Shown here: in pieces, positions 1-5,335 of the stretch
Numbering within the stretch: the first letter of the stretch is position 1
How the letters are laid out: each line of letters starts with the position of its first letter
Assembly (NCBI GenBank): GCA_030825825.1
Contig: JAPJPE010000078.1
Coordinates: 1-5,934, forward strand
DNA from: Streptococcus sp.
GTDB lineage: Bacteria > Bacillota > Bacilli > Lactobacillales > Streptococcaceae
Direction: 5' to 3'
DNA length: 5,934 nucleotides
Notes under the pieces: model-generated
Databases searched by the model: none
What the model saw: the letters and a program-made list of their open reading frames with translations, nothing else
What the model was told of the DNA's origin: nothing
Made by a program: the position numbers and the translations under genes

Positions 1-634
1 TGACATATTTGAGCATGCCAGGTGCTCCACAAGAATAGATAGCGTCAAACTCCTGGTCCATCTGATCAACGATGGTTGAAACATAGCCCTTGGTGCCATA
101 AGAACCATCGTCTGTCGTTACAGTAACATGAGCAAGCTGAGAAAGCTCTTCTTCCAAAATGACGGCTTCTTTGGTCGCGAAGCCGACAACCACTTCAACT
201 TCTACCCCTTGCTCATGGAGTTGTTTGGCCACTTGGAGCAAAGGAGGAACACCTATCCCGCCACCAATGATCAAGGCTTTCTGACCTTGGCCGAGATCAG
301 TGAGATCAAAGCCATTTCCCTGCGGCCCCATGACACTGAGTTTGCTACCGATTAGCAATTGAGAAAAGATAGCTGTCCCCCCACCTTCGATGCGGTAGAT
401 CAAGCGACACGTCTGTGTCTCAGGATCAATCTCAGAAATTGAAATCGGACGGCGAAGGAGCTTGGCCCCATCAGGGACTCGGATATGAAGGAATTGACCT
501 GGTAGCATCTGCGCCACCATTTCCCCCTTCAAGATCATAGAATAGATGCGGGGAGCGATCTCTTCTTGAGCAACCAGCTCCATCTCCTCCATCATGATTT
601 TGCCAAAGCGTTTTTTACAACTGTCACTGACCAT
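1..634 (-). CDS. pyrK: Dihydroorotate dehydrogenase B, electron-transfer subunit PyrK (3' end beyond window)
   Basis: This is the FAD and [2Fe-2S] subunit that passes electrons from the PyrDB catalytic subunit to NAD+ in de novo pyrimidine synthesis. It is a cytosolic protein of the ferredoxin-reductase fold. Reading the minus strand gives 211 codons with no stop before the window edge. Visible motifs are the FAD-binding RRPISIS (residues about 61-67), the glycine-rich nucleotide-binding GGGIGVPPLL (about 124-133), and CGAPGML (about 202-208), which begins the C-terminal region. The cysteine cluster that holds the iron-sulfur centre would follow and is outside the window. The full protein is usually about 255 residues, so roughly 45 are missing. 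I chose the ATG at 632-634 because AGAAGAGG lies 6 bases upstream. Internal ATGs at codons 14-15 have no ribosome site, so the protein carries a short N-terminal extension before the usual MEEMELVAQEE start. It is the first gene after a PyrR-type leader, and pyrDB probably follows. Confidence 0.95.
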   Translation of the reverse strand, partial: MVSDSCKKRFGKIMMEEMELVAQEEIAPRIYSMILKGEMVAQMLPGQFLHIRVPDGAKLLRRPISISEIDPETQTCRLIYRIEGGGTAIFSQLLIGSKLSVMGPQGNGFDLTDLGQGQKALIIGGGIGVPPLLQVAKQLHEQGVEVEVVVGFATKEAVILEEELSQLAHVTVTTDDGSYGTKGYVSTIVDQMDQEFDAIYSCGAPGMLKYV

Positions 635-658
635 TGATATCCTCTTCTTTCTTTCAGC

Positions 659-684
659 AAAAAAGACCTCGCAAAAGCAAGGTC
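659..684 (-). terminator. Attenuator terminator of the pyr leader
   Basis: On the minus strand, GACCTTGC and GCGAGGTC form an 8-bp stem with one G-U pair around a TTTT loop, followed directly by six T residues. It ends 24 bases before the pyrK start codon. It is the intrinsic terminator half of a PyrR attenuator and would stop transcription when UMP is plentiful. It also lies downstream of the membrane-protein gene, which has no terminator of its own, so it may limit read-through from that gene. Confidence 0.88.
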
Positions 685-738
685 CCACAAATGATCAGCT
701 AGACTCCGTCCGCTGATCTTTATTCCGTCTTTCCTTGC
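677..738 (-). promoter_or_regulatory. Antiterminator pairing of the pyr leader
   Basis: The leader RNA segment GCAAGG (from 733-738) is exactly complementary to CCTTGC (from 677-682), which is the 5' arm of the terminator stem. GCAAGG is also part of the 3' arm of the PyrR-binding hairpin, so the two structures exclude each other. Between the two pairing segments, GATCAGC and GCTGATC (693-699 and 712-718) form a 7-bp hairpin that would bring them together. This is seen in the sequence. The switching role is inferred from the known PyrR mechanism. Confidence 0.75.
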
Positions 739-762
739 AGGCCTCTCTGGACCTCTTAAAGG
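733..762 (-). promoter_or_regulatory. PyrR-binding hairpin (anti-antiterminator)
   Basis: The minus strand contains AGGTCCAGAGAGGCCT, which matches the known PyrR recognition loop (consensus around UCCNGNGAGGYU). AGGTC and GGCCT pair across a CAGAGA hexaloop, and CCTT/AAGG forms a lower stem beyond a small internal loop. In Gram-positive pyr operons, PyrR loaded with UMP stabilises this hairpin and so releases the downstream terminator. A pyrR gene is not in this window and is assumed to be elsewhere in the genome. Confidence 0.9.
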
Positions 763-775
763 TTAAATTTGTCTC

Positions 776-804
776 ATTATATCGCGCTCCTTCTCGCTTG
801 TCAA
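776..804 (-). promoter_or_regulatory. Consensus sigma-A promoter of the pyrK operon
   Basis: The minus strand has a perfect TTGACA (-35, 799-804), a 17-base spacer and a perfect TATAAT (-10, 776-781). Transcription should start near 769, leaving a leader of about 135 bases that holds the PyrR hairpin and the terminator. The -35 box begins only 14 bases after the stop codon of the upstream membrane-protein gene. Such a strong promoter fits control by attenuation rather than by initiation. Confidence 0.92.
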
Positions 805-818
805 GTAAAATCAGTAAC

Positions 819-2255
819 TTAGGAAACTTTACGGGGTTCAAAATCTTCTGGGATCGGTTTGATGTATTGCATGGCAATTCGATTTTCAGGCTTACGATCA
901 ACTAGATAAAGAACCAGTAAAAAGAGCCATTCCAAGGGTTTCATTAGGTAATAGATCAGGTCCATAGCCCATTTTTTCTTGATATGTTTGGCAAAGGGAT
1001 AGCCATAGCGGTCATAATTGCGACGCAAGAAGCGATGGAAACGTGGCGTCTTTTCTTCTAGCACCTGCTCAAAGGCATTGGCAATACAAAGCTGGCGATT
1101 GACAACGACTGGATGACCGTGGCGGACGCCCATCCGCTGGGGCTTGACAACATTTTCATGGCCACCAGCCGCAACCGTACAAAGATAGTGCTCATCAATG
1201 ATGAGATTTTGAGGAGGGATCTTCTGTGAGAAGGCCCAGTCAGCTGTATTGGTCCAGGCTTTGATCATGGAATCCGGTTGCTGCCCAAAGAGCATGAGAA
1301 CAAGGACAACAAGGGCAAGGGTTGGAAGGGCAACAAGAACTGCTAGCCATGGCCAGTTGCGCGACTTGTTTAAGAGCTGATGGAGCCATTGAAGTAGACG
1401 ATTCTCATAGCTTATCTCTGTTCGATCTTCCTGCCACTCCTTGATGCGAACCCATAAGAGATGGATGGAATAGATCAGTAAGAAAAAAGTGTGAAAACTT
1501 GCTACCTGCAGTTGATTATCAAAAACTAAGAGGAGAACCACTCCTCCTAGAATGCCACTGATACAGAAGACGTTTGCTATCGGCGAGAGTGAATTCGCAT
1601 CCCGGTAGGAATAGATAATCAAGGCAAGTAAAGTAAGAGCTGCCAGTGTGAAGAAGGTCGGATAGGCGCCAGACCAGATCAGGGCATGCTTCTGAGAATT
1701 GACCAAACTCTCACTCCAATCGTAAAAAGTCATCTCCTTGACGATGTAAATGAAAATCGCTTCGAGAAAGCAACCAAAGAGACCAAACCAAAGAACAATT
1801 GTAGGCTGTTGCTTTTTCTTTTTGACAGGATTAGGATTAGGTGATTCTTGCTTTTCCTTCATAAGAGATGCGTCATCTTCTCTTGTCCCTTCTCCTTCCT
1901 TCGGTACCCTATCTTCAAACAAATCCGGATCTTCGAGAGCTTCTTCCTCTGCTTCTTTGAACTGGATGCTGGACCACCGCCCAATCCCATAGATAATGAC
2001 AAAAATATTGGGAACAAAGAGTGCTACGGTTAGACCGTAGGGCAAGATCTTCATGGTAAAGGCAATGATCTCCCAAACACTAAATTGGATAAATGGATCC
2101 GATAGAGCATAGATCGACTGACTAATGACCAAATAGATGTAAAAGGCTAATAGAATCAGAGCATTGGTCACAAAATTGATCTGTAACAGACCGGCTGTGA
2201 AATGCGTTTCCAACTCCTTATCTTTTTTCTTATACCAGGAAACGAGTTTTTTCAT
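819..2255 (-). CDS. Multi-pass membrane protein of unknown function, probably DUF6688 family
   Basis: The function is not known. The 478-residue protein has hydrophobic segments at about 24-46, 62-91, 152-172, 196-216, 226-246, 252-269, 303-324 and 437-453. Between the second and third segments is a charged, probably cytoplasmic linker: acidic at about 100-136, then four lysines at 145-148. The region most likely to be conserved is 354-424, before the last membrane segment. It carries LCTVAAGGHENVVKPQRMGV, then RHGHPVVVNRQLCIANAFEQ, with C359, H366, H379, H381 and C390. This Cys/His-rich block resembles what I remember of the DUF6688 family, but I could not check it. The ATG at 2253-2255 has GGAG 5 bases upstream. 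The gene is divergent from the LysR regulator and is followed directly by the pyrK promoter, with no terminator between. GC content looks like that of its neighbours. Confidence 0.9.
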   Translation of the reverse strand: MKKLVSWYKKKDKELETHFTAGLLQINFVTNALILLAFYIYLVISQSIYALSDPFIQFSVWEIIAFTMKILPYGLTVALFVPNIFVIIYGIGRWSSIQFKEAEEEALEDPDLFEDRVPKEGEGTREDDASLMKEKQESPNPNPVKKKKQQPTIVLWFGLFGCFLEAIFIYIVKEMTFYDWSESLVNSQKHALIWSGAYPTFFTLAALTLLALIIYSYRDANSLSPIANVFCISGILGGVVLLLVFDNQLQVASFHTFFLLIYSIHLLWVRIKEWQEDRTEISYENRLLQWLHQLLNKSRNWPWLAVLVALPTLALVVLVLMLFGQQPDSMIKAWTNTADWAFSQKIPPQNLIIDEHYLCTVAAGGHENVVKPQRMGVRHGHPVVVNRQLCIANAFEQVLEEKTPRFHRFLRRNYDRYGYPFAKHIKKKWAMDLIYYLMKPLEWLFLLVLYLVDRKPENRIAMQYIKPIPEDFEPRKVS

Positions 2256-2281
2256 AAGATCTCCTCAATCAATTTTTTACC

Positions 2282-2311
2282 ATTCTATCAATCAGATCTT
2301 ATCTTAAGCAA
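2282..2311 (-). promoter_or_regulatory. Candidate promoter of the membrane-protein gene
   Basis: The minus strand has TAGAAT (2282-2287) preceded by TGA, which makes an extended -10 element. TTGCTT (2306-2311) lies upstream at an 18-base spacing. The start of transcription would fall near 2275, about 20 bases before the ATG, with the GAGGAG ribosome site (2262-2267) in between. The assignment rests only on similarity to the sigma-A consensus. Confidence 0.5.
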
Positions 2312-2332
2312 GGCAAAACTGTATTTTTCCAT

Positions 2333-2360
2333 CAAAATCAGTCCCCAGATGGAGATTTTG
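2333..2360 (+). repeat. Inverted repeat in the divergent intergenic region
   Basis: CAAAATC (2333-2339) and GATTTTG (2354-2360) are exact inverted arms. TCC (2342-2344) and GGA (2351-2353) form an inner pairing with a two-base bulge. The repeat sits about 20 bases upstream of the putative -35 of the membrane-protein gene and about 125 bases upstream of the regulator's -10. It could be an operator or simply a weak hairpin; no role is proven. Confidence 0.4.
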
Positions 2361-2483
2361 TTTCCAATTTTCTATTTTTTAAATGTTTGATCTAGCCTAC
2401 TTCCTATTACCTCCCTCAGCCTGTCTTATTCTCTGATACAGTCCTTGAAAGACCACATTTTACGGGAAAAACGCGCTTTTTTA

Positions 2484-2492
2484 TGTTAAAAT
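2484..2492 (+). promoter_or_regulatory. Extended -10 promoter directly at the LysR gene start
   Basis: TGTTAAAAT is an extended -10 box (TG, one base, TAAAAT at 2487-2492). No good -35 hexamer lies 16-18 bases upstream. The box ends 6 bases before the ATG, so transcription would begin at or within a base or two of that ATG. The string between them, AAAAGC, holds no ribosome site. Confidence 0.55.
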
Positions 2493-2498
2493 AAAAGC

Positions 2499-3407
2499 AT
2501 GAGAATACAACAATTACAATACATTATCAAAATCGTCGAAACTGGCTCTATGAATGAAGCCGCAAAACAACTCTTCATCACGCAACCTAGCCTTTCCAAT
2601 GCCGTTAAGGACTTGGAAAACGAGATGGGAATTGAAATCTTTATACGGAATCCTAAAGGGATCACTTTGACCCGCGATGGGATGGAGTTCCTCTCTTATG
2701 CCCGCCAGGTGGTGGAGCAGATTGACCTCTTGTCCGAGCGCTATAAAAATCCCGTGGGCTCTCGTGAGCTTTTCAGCGTCTCTTCACAGCACTACGCCTT
2801 CGTGGTTGAGGCCTTCGTTTCTCTATTGAAGAAAAGCGACATGGAAAAATACGAGCTCTTCCTACGGGAGACGCGGACTTGGGAGATCATCGATGACGTC
2901 AAGAATTTCCGAAGCGAGGTTGGCGTACTCTTTTTGAATAGCTACAACCGAGATGTCCTCTCTAAGATGCTGGATGATAATCACCTGATTGCCACCCACC
3001 TCTTTACAGCGCAACCTCATATCTTTGTCAGCAAGACCAATCCTCTTGCCAAGAAAGAGATCGTCCACTTATCTGATCTGGAAGATTTCCCATACCTTAG
3101 CTATGACCAAGGAACCCACAACTCCTTCTACTTCTCAGAAGAGATCCTCTCTCAAGAGCATCATAAAAAATCCATCGTCGTCAGTGACCGGGCGACCCTC
3201 TTTAATCTCTTGATTGGTCTGGATGGCTACACTATTGCGACCGGGATCCTCAACAGCAATCTCAACGGAAATAACATCGTCTCCATTCCCCTTGATATCG
3301 AAGACCCGATCGAGCTGGTCTACATCAAACATGAAAAAACAGCCCTCTCAAAAATGGGAGAAAAATTCATCGAGTACTTGCTTGAGGAAGTGAAGTTTGA
3401 TAAGTAA
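2499..3407 (+). CDS. LysR-family transcriptional regulator
   Basis: This is a DNA-binding regulator that in this family works as a tetramer and responds to a small ligand. Residues 1-60 form the winged helix-turn-helix (MNEAAKQLFITQPSLSNAVK at 18-37 is the recognition region), 60-85 the linker helix, and about 90-295 the periplasmic-binding-like effector domain. The length of 302 is normal. The N-terminal sequence resembles streptococcal regulators of sulfur amino acid genes (the CysR/CmbR/MtaR group), but I cannot fix the subgroup, so no symbol is given. The ATG at 2499 is set by family alignment because the next Met (codon 18) lies inside the helix-turn-helix. There is no Shine-Dalgarno sequence, and the -10 box almost touches the start, so the mRNA is probably leaderless. 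The gene is divergent from the membrane-protein gene, a common layout for a LysR regulator and its target, and it ends in a strong terminator. Confidence 0.95.
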   Translation: MRIQQLQYIIKIVETGSMNEAAKQLFITQPSLSNAVKDLENEMGIEIFIRNPKGITLTRDGMEFLSYARQVVEQIDLLSERYKNPVGSRELFSVSSQHYAFVVEAFVSLLKKSDMEKYELFLRETRTWEIIDDVKNFRSEVGVLFLNSYNRDVLSKMLDDNHLIATHLFTAQPHIFVSKTNPLAKKEIVHLSDLEDFPYLSYDQGTHNSFYFSEEILSQEHHKKSIVVSDRATLFNLLIGLDGYTIATGILNSNLNGNNIVSIPLDIEDPIELVYIKHEKTALSKMGEKFIEYLLEEVKFDK

Positions 3408-3447
3408 AAAAATATCTGAGTGATCCATGTTCACTCAGATATTTTTT
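3407..3447. terminator. Bidirectional terminator between convergent genes
   Basis: A perfect 17-bp inverted repeat (arms 3407-3423 and 3431-3447) encloses the 7-base loop TCCATGT. The core is TATCTGAGTGA/TCACTCAGATA, flanked by six A and six T residues, so it can end transcription on both strands. It begins inside the stop codon of the LysR gene. It also serves the leftward AT-rich gene, which has no hairpin of its own. Confidence 0.93.
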
Positions 3448-3529
3448 ATGGTCATCTCTATATTTAGAAATCAATATGGGTCAACAACTTGTATACACAA
3501 ACTTATTCCGACATCCATAATTTCTGAAA

Positions 3530-4477
3530 TTAGTTAACATTTTTACTAAGTATTTCAGTTGTGTATTCATTTTTATCTGTGTATGTTTTCGATTGTGATA
3601 AAACTCTAAAACCTTTAATGTTCTTGCTACGGTCTTTCACAATATATGTATCTGTTATAGTTGTTTTAAATGAATTCCCTGTCATACGAATTCCAACCGG
3701 TTGATTAGTAAATCGATCAGAATAAAATAAATAAACAGAAAATTTTTCTTGACCAATATTTAAACTATTTCCACCATAATCAAACCGTCTATCCCAATAA
3801 TTGTGTGATTTTGACTGATCATAAGCATCAAAAAACCTTTGATTTCTTTCTGCTGTATTCATAACAGCTTGCCGAAAGAAAACTGGGCGGAAAAAAGTAA
3901 ATTCTGGTTCCGTACCATATTGGTAGTAAGTTTGTAGTTTCCCACTTTTTGGATTTCTAACTTGAAATCTAATCTCATATGGATATTCTGGTATTTGAAC
4001 CAAGGTATCCCCTTGATAGAGCATTAAAACTAAATCAGTTCTATAAATATATCTGTGTTCTACCTTTTTTAGATTTGGAAAACGGTTAGATAGTTTCATA
4101 AGAAGTTCATTATCTAAAATTCTCTCGCTAAATGCAGGACCAATTGAACCTACATCAAAGGGAATGTCCGCTTTACTTTTATCTGTAAAGGTCACATGTA
4201 ATATTCTGTGACTACCATATTCATCTATGTCTGTTCGGATAGATTCTTTCCATTGTCCATCAGATGGTTTCTTTTCTATGTCATCATGAATAAATTCGAA
4301 ATTGATATCTTTGATAATCTTTTTCTGTGGCTTAATCTTACTGGTTTTGTAATTGTATACATCATAATAAATAGCTCCCGGCTCAAATAACTCAGGTTTT
4401 AAATAATAACGAAGGGCAATATAACCAATGAATACACTAATTAACGTCAGATAGATATGTTTCTTCTTAATTTTCAA
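3530..4477 (-). CDS. Unrecognised membrane-anchored protein in an AT-rich segment
   Basis: I do not recognise this protein and assign no function. It is about 315 residues. A very basic N-terminus (KIKKKH) is followed by one hydrophobic segment (IYLTLISVFIGYIALRYYL). A long polar, Tyr- and Phe-rich region makes up the rest, so it is probably held in the membrane with its bulk outside. There is no lipoprotein cysteine, no LPXTG sorting signal and no obvious catalytic motif. The start is best placed at the TTG at 4475-4477, because AGGAGG lies 8 bases upstream. A GTG at 4484-4486 in the same frame overlaps that ribosome site and would add only three residues. Hand counts of six 60-base blocks in the gene give 18-35% GC, against 50-58% in blocks of the LysR and sirtuin genes. 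The gene has its own promoter and is bracketed by two terminators, which suggests acquisition by transfer. An immunity, surface or stress role is possible but unsupported. Confidence 0.85.
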   Translation of the reverse strand: MKIKKKHIYLTLISVFIGYIALRYYLKPELFEPGAIYYDVYNYKTSKIKPQKKIIKDINFEFIHDDIEKKPSDGQWKESIRTDIDEYGSHRILHVTFTDKSKADIPFDVGSIGPAFSERILDNELLMKLSNRFPNLKKVEHRYIYRTDLVLMLYQGDTLVQIPEYPYEIRFQVRNPKSGKLQTYYQYGTEPEFTFFRPVFFRQAVMNTAERNQRFFDAYDQSKSHNYWDRRFDYGGNSLNIGQEKFSVYLFYSDRFTNQPVGIRMTGNSFKTTITDTYIVKDRSKNIKGFRVLSQSKTYTDKNEYTTEILSKNVN

Positions 4478-4485
4478 CTTTTTCA

Positions 4486-4491
4486 CCTCCT
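4486..4491 (-). promoter_or_regulatory. Ribosome binding site that decides a TTG start
   Basis: The minus strand reads AGGAGGTGAAAAAGTTG. AGGAGG followed by TG is a full match to the 16S rRNA 3' end. The GTG inside it cannot be used efficiently because its first G is the last base of AGGAGG. The TTG 8 bases downstream is at the ideal distance. Confidence 0.75.
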
Positions 4492-4506
4492 AAGAAAATC
4501 TATTTC

Positions 4507-4515
4507 ATTATATCA
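4507..4515 (-). promoter_or_regulatory. Extended -10 promoter of the AT-rich gene
   Basis: The minus strand has TGATATAAT, a perfect TATAAT (4507-4512) with the TGn extension. No convincing -35 is visible at 16-18 bases. Transcription would begin near 4500, just before the AGGAGG site. The gene thus has its own start signal and does not depend on the sirtuin operon, which is terminated upstream of it. Confidence 0.7.
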
Positions 4516-4557
4516 TAATCAACTACATTCTTATAGCTCTAGTCCAAGGGGAGACAT

Positions 4558-4600
4558 AAAAACACCTGAAACAAGTGGACTTCCACTCCTCTCAGGTGTT
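4558..4600 (-). terminator. Terminator of the HEPN-sirtuin operon
   Basis: On the minus strand, AACACCTGA and TCAGGTGTT form a 9-bp stem. An inner AGTGG/CCACT stem with an AAGT loop sits above a small internal loop. A run of five T residues follows, two of which can still pair at the base of the stem. It lies 3 bases past the sirtuin stop codon. On the other strand the stem is followed by CTTTTATT, so weak action in that direction is possible. Confidence 0.85.
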
Positions 4601-4603
4601 CTT

Positions 4604-5335
4604 TTATTGTCTTAATTGTGAAAATACTTCCCCAATTTTTCCTTCGATAACCAGGTCTGCTTGCTTGTCTTGTGGAATACTGGTTTTATTGATGACAACC
4701 AGCTTCTTCCCTTGGAAATACTGGATCAGGCTGGCTGCTGGGTAGACCACAAGGGAGGTCCCACCGATAATCATCAGATCAGCTGCCTGTATGGCTTGGG
4801 CCGCTTGGCTAAAGACCTCCATATCAAGGGGTTCCTCGTAGAGGGTCACATCAGGCTTGACCACCTTGCCACAGTTCAGGCAATGTGGAACCGGGCCTTC
4901 TAAAGCTAGAAAGGCCTCTAAATCATAAGATCGCTGGCAAGCCGTACAGTAATTACGGTCAGCACTACCATGGAGTTTCAAGACTTTCTTAGACCCCGCC
5001 ATTTCATGGAGACTATCGATATTTTGTGTCACCACTGCCTTTAGCTTACCGGTCTCTTCCAGTCGAGCCAGATACCGATGGGCTGCATTGGGCTTAGCAT
5101 CGGGATAGAGCAGGTATTTCTTATAGAAGTCGAAAAAGTCCTCTGGATAGCGCTCAAACATGGTATGTGAGACCAATTGCTCGGCTGTTAAATGCCGTCC
5201 TACCTGAACACTATAGACACCGTCTGAGCTTCGAAAATCCGGAATATTTGACTCCGTGGAAACTCCTGCTCCACCGAAAAAAACGATCCGTTGACTCTGA
5301 TCAATCATCTCTTGTAGTTGAGCAATCTTATCCAT
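4604..5335 (-). CDS. Sir2-family NAD-dependent protein deacetylase (sirtuin)
   Basis: Sirtuins remove acetyl or other acyl groups from protein lysines using NAD+, giving nicotinamide and O-acetyl-ADP-ribose; this one is cytosolic. The 243 residues match the usual bacterial length. Signature motifs are all present: GGAGVSTESNIPDFRS (21-36) for NAD binding, TQNIDSLH (103-110), the catalytic histidine H122 in LHGS, zinc cysteines C130, C133, C152 and C155, GGTSLVVYPA (191-200) and INK (215-217). The intact zinc site and catalytic residues argue for a true deacylase of the CobB/Sir2Tm type. They argue against the degenerate NAD-consuming SIR2 domains of phage-defence proteins. Its ATG directly follows the TAG of the upstream HEPN gene, with AAAGGAG 6 bases upstream inside that gene, so translation is probably coupled. 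The nearest family names are cobB and srtN. A strong terminator follows the gene. Confidence 0.95.
   Translation of the reverse strand: MDKIAQLQEMIDQSQRIVFFGGAGVSTESNIPDFRSSDGVYSVQVGRHLTAEQLVSHTMFERYPEDFFDFYKKYLLYPDAKPNAAHRYLARLEETGKLKAVVTQNIDSLHEMAGSKKVLKLHGSADRNYCTACQRSYDLEAFLALEGPVPHCLNCGKVVKPDVTLYEEPLDMEVFSQAAQAIQAADLMIIGGTSLVVYPAASLIQYFQGKKLVVINKTSIPQDKQADLVIEGKIGEVFSQLRQ

Noticed and set aside
128..355. 75-codon plus-strand frame inside pyrK
   Set aside because: It is antisense to well-supported pyrK codons and has no ribosome site.
695..901. 68-codon minus-strand frame across the pyr leader and the end of the membrane-protein gene
   Set aside because: It overlaps the pyr promoter and PyrR hairpin, runs into the membrane-protein gene in another frame, and has no ribosome site or recognisable protein character.
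1750..2033. Two plus-strand frames opposite the acidic linker of the membrane protein
   Set aside because: They are antisense reflections of the Glu/Asp/Lys-rich linker (Ser/Phe-rich on the other strand), with no start signals.
2862..3332. Minus- and plus-strand frames within the LysR gene
   Set aside because: The LysR frame is intact and matches its family over the full length; these are shadows.
3488..3505. Short ACTTGTATACACAAACTT repeat-like string as an attachment site for the AT-rich segment
   Set aside because: No matching copy is found at the right end near 4500-4560, so it gives no evidence of site-specific integration.
4604..5335. SIR2 effector of a phage-defence system such as Thoeris, DSR or a SIR2-Argonaute system
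   Set aside because: The protein is a compact classical sirtuin with the zinc cysteines and catalytic histidine intact and no extra domains, which fits a deacylase better than a defence NADase.
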